Source: Marinomonas hwangdonensis
GTDB lineage: Bacteria > Pseudomonadota > Gammaproteobacteria > Pseudomonadales > Marinomonadaceae
Assembly (NCBI RefSeq): GCF_003721245.1
Contig: NZ_RIZG01000003.1
Coordinates: 1 to 64,000, forward strand
Length of the DNA stretch: 64,000 nt
Direction of reading: 5' to 3'
The position numbers were made by a program, and so were the translations under genes. Below, piece by piece: positions 9,076 through 17,176 of the stretch (position 1 is the first letter of the stretch; the number at the start of each line of letters is the position of its first letter). Below the pieces are notes generated by a model, which did no database searches, was not told where the DNA came from, and was given only the letters and a program-made list of their open reading frames with translations.

Positions 9076-9090
9076 TGATAATTATTATCA
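9076..9090 (-). promoter_or_regulatory. Fur box (iron-responsive operator)
   Basis: TGATAATTATTATCA is a perfect 7-1-7 palindrome that fits the core Fur motif. It lies 26 bases before the start of the FagA-like gene, so Fur with ferrous iron should repress the fagA-like/fumC/GNAT unit. Confidence 0.88.
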
Positions 9091-9161
9091 ATAATGTGTG
9101 GGGAACACCAATCTGTCAAGCAGTTGATAACGATTCTTATTAATTTATTTCCCTCGTCCGT

Positions 9162-9207
9162 AAAAACGCCAAAGCCCCTACTCGGCTGTCCGTCGTAGGG
9201 GCTTTGG
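9162..9207 (-). terminator. Terminator after the SlyD-type gene
   Basis: A perfect 13-bp stem (CCAAAGCCCCTAC at 9169-9181 with 9195-9207) followed on the minus strand by CG and five T, placed 22 bases past the stop of the FKBP gene. Confidence 0.85.
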
Positions 9208-9228
9208 TTATGCAGAATAACTCAATGA

Positions 9229-9708
9229 TTAGTGGTGATGACCACCCACACCATGGGCGTGACCATGGGCGATCTCGTCATTGGTGGCTTCTCGCGCATC
9301 CACGATCTGAACATTAAAGGTCAGGTCTTTGCCAGACAATGGGTGGTTCAAATCGACTGTAGCGTGTTTCAAGCCCACTTTAACCACAGTCACCTGACGC
9401 ATACCTTTGTCTGTTTGAACCATGGCGACCATGCCGGCTTTCCAACGTTTTGCGCCTTGTAAGTGTTTTACTGGCACTTGTTGCTGACGATCTTCATGGC
9501 GCTCACCGTAGGCATCGGCACAAGCTACTGTTACTTCAAACTCGTCGCCCACTTCTTTTCCTTCCATGGCTTTTTCAAGTCCTGGAATAACATTACCGTG
9601 GCCATGCAGGTAGGCCGCTGGGTCTTTGCCTGCCGAGGTTTCGATCAGCTCTTCACCATGACGCAAAGTGTAGTGAAATTGAACAACTTGATTGTCTGTA
9701 ATGGGCAT
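9229..9708 (-). CDS. FKBP-type peptidyl-prolyl isomerase, SlyD-like
   Basis: 159 residues. The FKBP domain is interrupted by an insert-in-flap chaperone domain (about 68-130), the SlyD layout. It begins VVQFHYTLRHGEELIETS and contains the YLHGHGNVIPGLEKAMEG core. The C-terminus ends HGHAHGVGGHHH, a short histidine metal tail, much shorter than in E. coli SlyD. It catalyses prolyl isomerisation and assists folding; nickel handling is possible from the tail. It is monocistronic with a good AAGGAAA ribosome site and its own terminator. Confidence 0.88.
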   Translation of the reverse strand: MPITDNQVVQFHYTLRHGEELIETSAGKDPAAYLHGHGNVIPGLEKAMEGKEVGDEFEVTVACADAYGERHEDRQQQVPVKHLQGAKRWKAGMVAMVQTDKGMRQVTVVKVGLKHATVDLNHPLSGKDLTFNVQIVDAREATNDEIAHGHAHGVGGHHH

Positions 9709-9809
9709 CTGGTTTCCTTAATCTTATATTCGATCGTTAATTATCGCGCCATTATAGTGACTATGGATGCACTTACCTAGACTCTTCAGACAGAATCTGT
9801 GCTTGGCGT

Positions 9810-10397
9810 TTAAAAAAGCGACAGCTCTAAAGCATCCTCTTTAATGATGATGCCTTTCACTAAGGAGGCAGCGGTTTTTTCAAAAGGGGAATTATTTAAC
9901 ACATACACGGGATGTTCATCAAAGTAGGTCACTAAGGCTTTTTCAAAGTCACCGTGTAATCCCCCTAAGGTTGAACGCAGCATTTTGTCGCTAAAACTGG
10001 CGCCCTTTACATCAATTTTAGTAATTTTAGGTGCCACTAAATAAATTCGATCTTCTTCGAGACGTACCCCAGATTCAAAAGAGGGATTGACCTCGGTAGT
10101 CAGCGATATAACTTGGCCAAATGCGGTCAAGGTGCCTGTCATGTCGCTGTTTAAATCGACCAATACCAAGCCGCCATCGCGGGCCGTAAAATCGACTTTA
10201 GCGCTGGTAATCTGTAAATCTAAGTTAAGCGCATTGCCTTCTACAAGCAGAGTAATTTGGTGTGTGGATTGCTCTGCCAGTTGTTTTGTGACTTCAGCAT
10301 TGACGTCTTCTTCACTGACAATAAAGCTATTGCAGCCAGTTAACAGCAGTGACAAAACGACCAACAACAGTGCATATATACTCTTGTAATGTCTCAT
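9810..10397 (-). CDS. DUF1439 family lipoprotein
   Basis: The ATG at 10397 is preferred: it has a strong AAGGGGAGAAGG site and gives a normal lipoprotein signal, MRHYKSIYALLLVVLSLLL with lipobox LTGC. The mature part (about 175 residues) is rich in beta strands and matches DUF1439 proteins, related to E. coli YceB. The start overlaps the mscS-like stop (ATGA), so the two are co-translated. Role unknown; probably anchored on the periplasmic side of a membrane. Confidence 0.82.
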   Translation of the reverse strand: MRHYKSIYALLLVVLSLLLTGCNSFIVSEEDVNAEVTKQLAEQSTHQITLLVEGNALNLDLQITSAKVDFTARDGGLVLVDLNSDMTGTLTAFGQVISLTTEVNPSFESGVRLEEDRIYLVAPKITKIDVKGASFSDKMLRSTLGGLHGDFEKALVTYFDEHPVYVLNNSPFEKTAASLVKGIIIKEDALELSLF

Positions 10398-11284
10398 CCT
10401 TCTCCCCTTAGAGCAATCGCGCGCGCGTCGCGTTTTTCGAACCAAAACGCCATAAAAGCTTCGATGACTTTTTGTTCAATCTCAACCGCTTCTTCCGTCG
10501 GGCAAAACAAAGACACGGTAAAGGTGTTAAACCCTTCTGGGGTTGTGGTGATTCGAACTCTGGGTTCGGGCCCTGAAATTTTGATGTCTAATCGCTTTTC
10601 AATCAAGCTGTTATAGCGAATCGCGACGTCATGAAAGTGCTCGCTGTATTCGCGGATTTTTTCCAGGATTTGTTCTTTTATTAAATACAAATTCACATCG
10701 TCGGTTTGTCGAGAAATCGAAAAAGTGTGCGTCACATAACGACGCATGTAATTTAGATTTTGCACCGTATGCACAAGCAACACGCTGTTTGGCACCACGG
10801 TAGTACGGCCGGTATAAGTGTAAGTGCCACCTTTTAAATCCACTTCAAATAAGGTGGTAGATAACCAGTCGCTGTCGGTCACTTCGCCTTCGTAATTGGC
10901 AATGCGTATCCAATCTCCGACTTGATACGGTCGAGTGCTGGCGCGATAAAAAGCCCCAACGATACAGGCGATAAATTCTTTTGTGGCGATCACCAAGGCC
11001 ACCATAAAAGCGGCAATGGAAATGGCGATATTTTGCAATTCGGACGACCAGATTATGATAAAACCCACGACTAGAATCAGGTTATAGATGTTGTCAACCG
11101 AGTTGATGCGTTGGCGCTTTTTGTCGTGTTCAATGCGCTTATTCTGCCGAATTGCGCGCTTTGTATAGCGGCGACCAATGTAAAACATCACCACCCAAGA
11201 CAGCGTTAACACCACTTCTACATGGTCTGTGATGAAAGAAAAATTGAGTTGAGAAAAATCAAATTGTGAGAGGTCAAATTGCAT
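10394..11284 (-). CDS. MscS-like mechanosensitive ion channel
   Basis: With the ATG at 11284 the protein has 296 residues; AAGGAA lies nine bases upstream. A longer frame from GTG 11374 would start inside the LexA box and is unlikely. The N-terminus has a repeat-like MQFDLSQFDFSQLNF, then three membrane segments (about 25-45, 75-95, 100-125) and the MscS beta domain with RPYQVGDWIRIANYEGEV. Such channels release solutes on osmotic downshock. It forms a coupled pair with the DUF1439 lipoprotein and shares its upstream region with SOS gene yebG. Confidence 0.88.
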   Translation of the reverse strand: MQFDLSQFDFSQLNFSFITDHVEVVLTLSWVVMFYIGRRYTKRAIRQNKRIEHDKKRQRINSVDNIYNLILVVGFIIIWSSELQNIAISIAAFMVALVIATKEFIACIVGAFYRASTRPYQVGDWIRIANYEGEVTDSDWLSTTLFEVDLKGGTYTYTGRTTVVPNSVLLVHTVQNLNYMRRYVTHTFSISRQTDDVNLYLIKEQILEKIREYSEHFHDVAIRYNSLIEKRLDIKISGPEPRVRITTTPEGFNTFTVSLFCPTEEAVEIEQKVIEAFMAFWFEKRDARAIALRGEG

Positions 11285-11372
11285 AAACGCGTTTTCCTTT
11301 AGCAAGAGCGCCACTTTACCAATCATTGCTGTGATCAACAAATAAAAAACGCTAGACAAGCAGGAAAACAAC

Positions 11373-11390
11373 ACTGTATATTTATACAGT
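11373..11390. promoter_or_regulatory. LexA (SOS) box
   Basis: ACTGTATATTTATACAGT is a perfect 18-bp palindrome fitting the gammaproteobacterial consensus CTGT-N8-ACAG with AT-rich centre. It lies 21 bases before the yebG start and between divergent yebG and the mscS-like gene. Confidence 0.93.
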
Positions 11391-11411
11391 ATTATTTATC
11401 AGAGGTGGACC

Positions 11412-11867
11412 ATGCCTGTTATTATCAAATATGTTGTTGAACGCGATGGAATCGAAAAAATGACCTTTACTTCGAAAGCAGAAGCCGATGCCTATGACAA
11501 ATTACTAGACACTGCAGACGCTCTATACGAGGTACTAGATCAAAGTGAATTGGTCAGCGATCAAGTTCAAAAAGAAGCGCTGTCTATGTATCTTGCACAA
11601 CAAAAAGACGCGGTTTTAGCGATTTTAAGCGATAAGAAAAAGACATCACAGAATGCTAAAAAAGCGGCCAACAAAAAACCGCCATCCAAGCTAGATGACA
11701 ATAAGCAAGTAGACACCAAACAGGCTAGCCCAAAAACGGCACCACAAAAAGCGCTGGAAGACCTCATCATCGAGCCCGACGAAGATGCCTTGTACAGTGA
11801 AGAAGAAAGTAATGTGGTATTTGACCACGATGACACAATAGAATTTGTTGAGAGCGATGCCGCGTAA
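11412..11867 (+). CDS. yebG: YebG family DNA-damage-inducible protein
   Basis: The first 75 residues match YebG closely in pattern: VIIKYVVERDGIEKMTFTSKAEADAYDKLLDTAD, then helical ALSMYLAQQKDAVLAIL. From about residue 80 a lysine/proline-rich linker and an acidic tail follow, making it 151 residues against roughly 96 in E. coli. YebG is an SOS protein of unclear function. A ribosome site GAGG precedes the ATG, and the LexA box just upstream explains the likely regulation. Confidence 0.92.
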   Translation: MPVIIKYVVERDGIEKMTFTSKAEADAYDKLLDTADALYEVLDQSELVSDQVQKEALSMYLAQQKDAVLAILSDKKKTSQNAKKAANKKPPSKLDDNKQVDTKQASPKTAPQKALEDLIIEPDEDALYSEEESNVVFDHDDTIEFVESDAA

Positions 11868-11922
11868 TGCGGCATAGCTTAGTGGTTCGTTGATAATTCT
11901 GGTACGAAAACCCACGGTCTCG

Positions 11923-12183
11923 CTAGGATCGCCCTTTGTTGGCCCTTATCTTGTATTGGGTTTTGCAATAACCACGAGTAATTTCAGGATTGCGAAGGGC
12001 CATGTGTTTGCTTGCTCGACCAGAGACTCTGGCGCGCCAGTTCTTAAACGTCTTTGACTTAAGATTACGACGCATTAAAAGTATCACATCCGGTTCCGAC
12101 AAGCCGTATAGGGTTTGTATTGCTTCGAATGGCGTGCGATCTTCCCACGCCATTTCAATGATTCTAGAAACATCTGGAGTCAC
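11923..12183 (-). CDS. DUF2805/TIGR03643 family protein
   Basis: An 86-residue basic protein with a GTG start and GAGGA seven bases upstream. The family pattern is clear: IIEMAWEDRTPFEAIQTLYGLSEPDVILLMRRNLKSKTF(x)NWRARVSGR. The first half looks like a helix-turn-helix and the tail is rich in Arg and Lys, so nucleic-acid binding is plausible but unproven. Single gene, convergent with yebG. Confidence 0.82.
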   Translation of the reverse strand: MTPDVSRIIEMAWEDRTPFEAIQTLYGLSEPDVILLMRRNLKSKTFKNWRARVSGRASKHMALRNPEITRGYCKTQYKIRANKGRS

Positions 12184-12288
12184 AATTTGTCCTCAAGTAA
12201 TCGCCATAATGACATTCATACGCAAGGTCTCGACGATCAGATCACCTATTGAATACACTGACCAAGAAAACGCTGTAAGCGTGGGTTG

Positions 12289-12876
12289 TCAGATGTAAAG
12301 AAAAGCCGCTACCCCAGCGGTAAAACGATCTAGATCAAACAAGGTGCCAATAAAAAAGTAAAGGATAAAAATCTAAACTAATAATGGCGTGCCACCAATG
12401 AGCTCGATGTAAGTGATCGATAAATATCGCAGCGCAGGATTGCTAGACAATCGAGCCAAACCTGCAAACAAGCCAATGACCACGGCAAACACTAACGACA
12501 CCACAGACAATTGCAGCGTCATCACTAGGCCCCATGTCAGTGGGCCAATATTCCAATTTTCTATTTCGACCAGCGGGTCGCCTTCGAACACCAAATCACC
12601 GTTACTGACCAGCAAGGTATCAAACTTGTTGAGGATGAGAGGATCATCACCGTAATCCGACGTCACCACCAGCTGATTGCCTTTCTCAAGTGTCGCTGTG
12701 CCGTCAAAAGGCGCTCTGACCGTTGTGGCTTCAGTGTTGATTATATACTGGGGGATACGCTCCCATCGCCAGGTGTAGTCAATGCTTTTACTGGCCGCAT
12801 AAATACCAAAACCCAGCCCGACAAGGATTAGCACGAAGACTGCTTTCCATAAAAGCAGATGAGATTGTTTTTCCAT
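12289..12876 (-). pseudogene. Amino-acid ABC transporter permease, broken by a stop codon and truncated
   Basis: The frame runs 167 residues to GGTPLLV and then hits TAG at 12373. Reading through gives IFILYFFIGTLFDLDRF, which is the normal continuation of HisM/GlnP-type permeases, so a CAG glutamine codon has become TAG. The sequence then loses similarity after TAGVAAFLYI and ends. The intact part has a first membrane segment (10-28), a periplasmic insert and the start of the permease domain (about 108 on). It lies next to a damaged binding-protein gene; no ATPase gene is left. Confidence 0.85.
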
Positions 12877-12935
12877 TAATGAAAGGTTCCAGACCGTGTT
12901 TTAACTCAAAAAACGCATAAAAAAAACGTATAAAA

Positions 12936-12957
12936 AGTGGCGCTTTACGGCGCCACT
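12936..12957 (-). terminator. Hairpin after the binding-protein pseudogene
   Basis: AGTGGCGC (12936-12943) and GCGCCACT (12950-12957) form an 8-bp stem with a 6-base loop, followed on the minus strand by TTTTTA. It lies between the binding-protein and permease remnants. Confidence 0.65.
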
Positions 12958-12963
12958 GTTGTC

Positions 12964-13506
12964 TTACTGAATGTTGTTAATCCAAGACGTGCTCTCAAAC
13001 CATTTTTAGTAAATCTTGTCGTAAGTGCCGTCACCTTTAATTTGCGCGAGGTAATTATTCAAGAAATTCATAAAGTCTGGGTCGCCTTTACGAATCGCAA
13101 AGCCCAGTGGCTCATAAGTAAAGGACTCATCTAAATGCACTATTTTGCCTTCATTCTGAGAGGCGTAGATGGCGTTGTAAGGCAAATCATAAACGAACGC
13201 ATCGGCATTACCGTTGATCACTTCCAATACGCCTTCTGATTCTGTTTCAAACAAGTTCAGCTTGGCCTGACTCATATAACGTTTGACGGCGAAATCTGAC
13301 GTTGCTCCCAGTTTCGTCGCTATGGTGTATTTAGAATCGTTTAAGTCTCGGTAGTTGGTGACTTTGCCTTCTAATTTCGGATTCAAAAGAATGGTTTGCC
13401 CCACAACGATATAAGGATCTGTGAAGTTCACTTTCAGGTTACACTCTGGCGTGATCGTCATAGTGGTATCAACAGCGCAAACAATATTCTCCGCTTGGGA
13501 CATCAA
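12964..13506 (-). pseudogene. Amino-acid ABC transporter substrate-binding protein, truncated at the 5' end and with an in-frame stop
   Basis: From about TMTITPECNLKVNF on, this is the second half of a type-3 solute-binding protein (FTDPYIVVGQT, LGATSDFAVKRYM, PLGFAIRKGDPDF). The frame stops with TAA at 13006 after GDGTYDKIY; the next 13 codons read KWFESTSWINNIQ before the true stop at 12964, the normal C-terminus. The missing Gln codon (CAA or CAG) became TAA. The signal peptide and first lobe are absent. The 5' 16 residues do not look like the family and come from IS-like DNA. Confidence 0.87.
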
Positions 13507-13510
13507 GCGC

Positions 13511-13554
13511 TAGCAGTAGGAATCCCTGTCCTTTAGGTCAGAGAGGATATCAAC
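13511..13554 (+). mobile_element. Right-end remnant of an IS200/IS605-type (TnpB) element
   Basis: GTAGGAATCCCTGTCC then TTTAGGT, CAGAGAGGATATCAAC is the typical subterminal hairpin and tail found after tnpB genes (stem 13524-13531 with 13536-13543, loop TTTA). The tnpB gene itself is gone. The element end adjoins the broken binding-protein gene, so it probably took part in the loss of the 5' half. Recognised from memory of family ends. Confidence 0.6.
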
Positions 13555-13754
13555 TATCTCTCATCTGTCACGACAACACAGCCTGTGTCGATTTTATTGG
13601 CTTTCACTATAGTCAAACGATCAAAACCCGAGAAATCATCTTATCGGGCACTAAGGGATGGTTTTTTTAATGGGTAAAACTCTGACTGAATGATTTATAC
13701 TTGCGACACTGTTGCTTTGACCCTCTGACAATTCTCTGACACTTTGGACTTTTC

Positions 13755-15590
13755 ATGAAACCGACTGCTTCCTCTAATAATATCGTCGATAAAAACATGT
13801 TGGGGGTCTTTCGTTATAGCCGTCGTGCCATTGACTTAGTGTGGAAAACCTCGCCCGCGCTCACGATTGGTTTGGCATTAGCGACCCTAGTGGCCGGTGT
13901 CACGCCCGCGGCCATGGCGTATGTGGGACAGTTGATCGTGGATGCCGTCGTGGCGGCAATGGAAAGTTACAAACAAGATCAAGTTTTGCATTATCAAGTC
14001 GCCCTCAACTATGTGTTACTCGAAGGCATTTTAGTCTTGGTGATTGCCGCCGCGCAGCGTGCTTTAACCGCACAGCAAGCCATTTTGCAAGGCTTGTTGG
14101 GGCAAAAAGTGAACTTATTGATCTTAGAAAAAGCCCAAAATCTCACCTTGTCTCATTTTGAAGATTCTGAATTCTACGACAAGCTGGTTCGTGCTCGACG
14201 CGAGGCTTCCAGCCGACCATTAGCACTGGTCAATAAAACCTTTGCCTTGTTGCAGAACGCGATCACCTTGTCCAGCTTTGCGGTCTTGTTATGGCACTTT
14301 TCCCCTTGGGCGCTGGTGCTTTTGGTGTGTGGCGCACTGCCATCTTTTATTGCTGAAGCCAAGTTTTCTGGTGATGCTTTTTTGATGTTCCGTTGGCGTT
14401 CCCCCGAAGTCCGTCAGCAAAACTATTTAGAAACCTTGTTGGCTCGGGAAGACAACATTAAAGAGGTGCGCCTCTACCAACTGGGTGACCGTTTTTTGCA
14501 GCGCTACACCGAAATATTCATCAAGCTATTCAAAGAAAGTAAGAGGCTGATTTTACGCCGCGAAAGCTGGGGATTCGCACTCGGTGTGATAAGCACACTG
14601 GTATTTTATGGCGCCTATGGCTGGATTATAAGCGACACTATTACTGGCGCGATCACCTTGGGTCAAATGACCATGTATTTGCTCTTATTCAAACAGGGTC
14701 AAAGCTCGGTATCCGCATCACTTACCGCCATTAGTGGCATGTACGAAGATAATTTGTATTTATCCAATCTTTATGAATATCTAGAACAAGAGACGCCGCT
14801 TTCAACATCAGGTTTATTAGCGGGACCCACCCCCAACGATGGCATTCGTTTTGAAGATGTCTCTTTCCAATATCCAGGCAGTGAACGTCCTGCCCTAGCT
14901 AATATCAATCTCCACATTCGTCCTGGCCATAGCCTTGCGATTGTAGGACAAAATGGCTCAGGTAAAACCACGCTAATCAAGTTGCTGACGCGCCTTTATA
15001 ATCCAACACAAGGGCGGATTTTGCTGGACGGATTGGATTTGCTCGAATGGGATGAAGCCACCCTATTAAAACGTGTTGGGGTTATTTTCCAAGACTTTGT
15101 GCGTTATCAATTTATTGTCGGCGAAAACATTGGTGCAGGCGATAACGACAGATTCAACGATGAAAGCGGCTGGAAAAAAGCCGCTGAGCTTGGCAAGGCT
15201 ACCGACTTTATTGACGAGCTAGAACAAGGCTACCAAACTCAGCTTGGTCGATGGTTTAAAGGTGGGCAAGAATTGTCTGGCGGGCAATGGCAAAAAATCG
15301 CCTTAGCTCGGGCTTTCATGCGCAAAGACGCCGATATTTTAGTGCTAGATGAACCGACAGCGGCCATGGATGCACAAGCAGAAGCCAATATCTTTCAGCA
15401 TTTTCAAGAACATACCAAGGCCAAGATGGCGATTCTGATTTCTCACCGCTTTTCCACCGTTCGACTCGCCCACGAAATCATCGTTATGGAACATGGGCAA
15501 ATCAAAGAGCGTGGTACTCACGAATCACTCTTGGCTCTACAAGGACAATACGCGCATTTATTTACCTTGCAGGCTCAGGGTTATCAATAA
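13755..15590 (+). CDS. ABC exporter half-transporter, fused permease and ATPase
   Basis: 611 residues. The membrane domain (about 35-330, six segments) is followed by an ATPase domain (about 355-600) with Walker A GQNGSGKTT, Q-loop IFQDFVRYQF, signature ELSGGQWQKIALARA and Walker B ILVLDEPTAAMD, then the H-loop ISHRF. All catalytic residues are intact, so it can act as a homodimer. The substrate is unknown; relatives export peptides, lipids or drugs. It is a single gene, and no peptide or maturation genes are near. Confidence 0.87.
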   Translation: MKPTASSNNIVDKNMLGVFRYSRRAIDLVWKTSPALTIGLALATLVAGVTPAAMAYVGQLIVDAVVAAMESYKQDQVLHYQVALNYVLLEGILVLVIAAAQRALTAQQAILQGLLGQKVNLLILEKAQNLTLSHFEDSEFYDKLVRARREASSRPLALVNKTFALLQNAITLSSFAVLLWHFSPWALVLLVCGALPSFIAEAKFSGDAFLMFRWRSPEVRQQNYLETLLAREDNIKEVRLYQLGDRFLQRYTEIFIKLFKESKRLILRRESWGFALGVISTLVFYGAYGWIISDTITGAITLGQMTMYLLLFKQGQSSVSASLTAISGMYEDNLYLSNLYEYLEQETPLSTSGLLAGPTPNDGIRFEDVSFQYPGSERPALANINLHIRPGHSLAIVGQNGSGKTTLIKLLTRLYNPTQGRILLDGLDLLEWDEATLLKRVGVIFQDFVRYQFIVGENIGAGDNDRFNDESGWKKAAELGKATDFIDELEQGYQTQLGRWFKGGQELSGGQWQKIALARAFMRKDADILVLDEPTAAMDAQAEANIFQHFQEHTKAKMAILISHRFSTVRLAHEIIVMEHGQIKERGTHESLLALQGQYAHLFTLQAQGYQ

Positions 15591-15631
15591 CCTATGCGGT
15601 TTATTTTTTTGTGTGTCAGCATGCCACAGGC

Positions 15632-16702
15632 TTAGCGAACCTGCTTTTGCAGCAGTTTGTGCACAAAGTTTAACTTGTTGCGCACCGCTGGCACCAGAAT
15701 AAAAGGATACAAATCCGGTTGTCCCATACCTCGGTTCAGGTTATTCACCGCAAAGGTCAAGGGCACGTACTGGGCCAAAATGTCATCGAAGTTGTCGTGA
15801 TGGTAAGGGTCAATGTTGACCATAACAGCCAAGCTTTGTTGATTGGTTCCCGTTGGCTGCAAGCTTAAACCTAGGTCGCTGGCCATTTCTAAGGTATCAA
15901 TAATGTGCAAGTAGTGCGCCCAGGTTTCCGCCCAATCTTCCCATGGATGTGATGAGGCATAAGCACTAATAAACTCGGCTTGCCATTCTGGATTAGGGGT
16001 GTTGTAGTGGGCCTCTAATGCCTCGGCATAACTTTCACGATCGTCGCCAAAAATCGCCCGACATTCTTCTAGCAGCTGTTCGTCTTCGGCCACAATCACT
16101 TCCCAGTAATAATGACCAATTTCATGGCGAAAGTGGCCAATAACCGTGCGGTAAGACTCGTTCATGTCTTCGCGCATTTGCTCACGGTCGGCCGAGTTGC
16201 CTTCAGCAGCATTGATGGTGACCTGACCTGAGGCATGACCTGTCATGGCACTAACGTCTTCTGGTACCACGTTGTTTTCAGAAATAAAGTCAAACGACAA
16301 GCCCTCTTCTGGCGCTTGGCTTTTGCTTATAATAGGCAAACCAAGGCGCAATAGAGAATAGACTAGTCTGTGTTTGGCAAATTCTAATTCTTGCCACGCT
16401 TGACGCTCTTCAATTTTAGCTAAGTTTGGAATGTGACGATTTAAATCACAGGCAATACAAAACGCACTGCCGCCTTCTTCCACCATCCAGTTACAGACTT
16501 GATGTTGGTGGTTTTCGCAGTAGTACCAACGTTTCGGTGTCGCCGACGTATCTGCCAAAGCTTGCCAAGCGCCATCAACAGGGGTTAATGCACTGATCAC
16601 TAACTGGTCTGGCAGGAATCCCAACAAAGACGAACATTGTTCACAATGCGTATTCTCAAACATGACGACTTGGTGACATTCCTGACAGCTAAAAATTTTC
16701 AT
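15632..16702 (-). CDS. Zinc-ribbon putative zinc metallopeptidase (Peptidase_Mx type)
   Basis: 356 residues. The N-terminus has a CxxC pair set (CQECHQ and CEQC, residues 5-22) forming a zinc ribbon; a second cysteine/histidine cluster follows at about 60-90 (CENHQHQVCNW, CIACDLN). The core has HFRHEIGHYYWE at about 192-203, an HExxH-like motif (HEIGH), and a downstream DWAETWAHYLH. This fits the putative zinc-binding metallo-peptidase family PF15887. Substrates are not known. It converges with the ABC exporter gene. Confidence 0.83.
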   Translation of the reverse strand: MKIFSCQECHQVVMFENTHCEQCSSLLGFLPDQLVISALTPVDGAWQALADTSATPKRWYYCENHQHQVCNWMVEEGGSAFCIACDLNRHIPNLAKIEERQAWQELEFAKHRLVYSLLRLGLPIISKSQAPEEGLSFDFISENNVVPEDVSAMTGHASGQVTINAAEGNSADREQMREDMNESYRTVIGHFRHEIGHYYWEVIVAEDEQLLEECRAIFGDDRESYAEALEAHYNTPNPEWQAEFISAYASSHPWEDWAETWAHYLHIIDTLEMASDLGLSLQPTGTNQQSLAVMVNIDPYHHDNFDDILAQYVPLTFAVNNLNRGMGQPDLYPFILVPAVRNKLNFVHKLLQKQVR

Positions 16703-16856
16703 GGCATTTCTTCCCTTAAAACGAGCGCAGACGGGCTAAGCAATTTCACCTAGAGGTAGTGTAAGGATCATAGGGTATACATGCCGGCTTACCTAGACAA
16801 ATATTGTCCATTTGATGGCACGCTAAGCGATGCTAGTGTGCCCATCGCCAGCGTTA

Positions 16857-17093
16857 TTACAGTGGAAAACGCGTGAATCGTGCAGCATCAATAATCGCCC
16901 AAAGATGAAATACCGCCCCCACCAGCCACATGAAAAACAGAATAACCGTCGCTCCGAGTGCATAACTGACAGCGGTACTTAGAAAAAAGAAAAAGGCCAT
17001 AAAAATACGCCCTTGGACTAATTGCCCTAAACCTGGAACAAACACGCTGCAAATAGCTGCAAGCACGTTGCCACCGGAACCTTGACCTGACAT
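16857..17093 (-). CDS. Small TM2-like membrane protein
   Basis: 78 residues from ATG 17093, which has AGGAG five bases upstream; an upstream TTG start has no such site. The pattern is AAICSVFVPGLGQLVQGRI, a long hydrophobic stretch, then a second hydrophobic stretch and LWAIIDAARF. The P-G-L-G-Q-x-x-x-G-R block followed by a membrane hairpin and W-x-I-x-D-A resembles TM2-like proteins. No function can be named. Confidence 0.65.
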   Translation of the reverse strand: MSGQGSGGNVLAAICSVFVPGLGQLVQGRIFMAFFFFLSTAVSYALGATVILFFMWLVGAVFHLWAIIDAARFTRFPL

Positions 17094-17176
17094 AGAAGCT
17101 CCTAATAAAGCTAGTAAAAGAGGTAAGATTAGGGACAAAACCACCAAATGAAAAGCCTATTTTCAGTATGGCTTAG

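Noticed and set aside
12306-12322. CCGCT/AGCGG hairpin as a terminator
   Set aside because: It lies inside the still recognisable reading frame of the permease pseudogene (RFTAGVAAF), so it is better explained as former coding DNA.
16818-16845. Imperfect hairpin before the metallopeptidase gene
   Set aside because: Contains mismatches and no T tract; no support as a terminator or operator.
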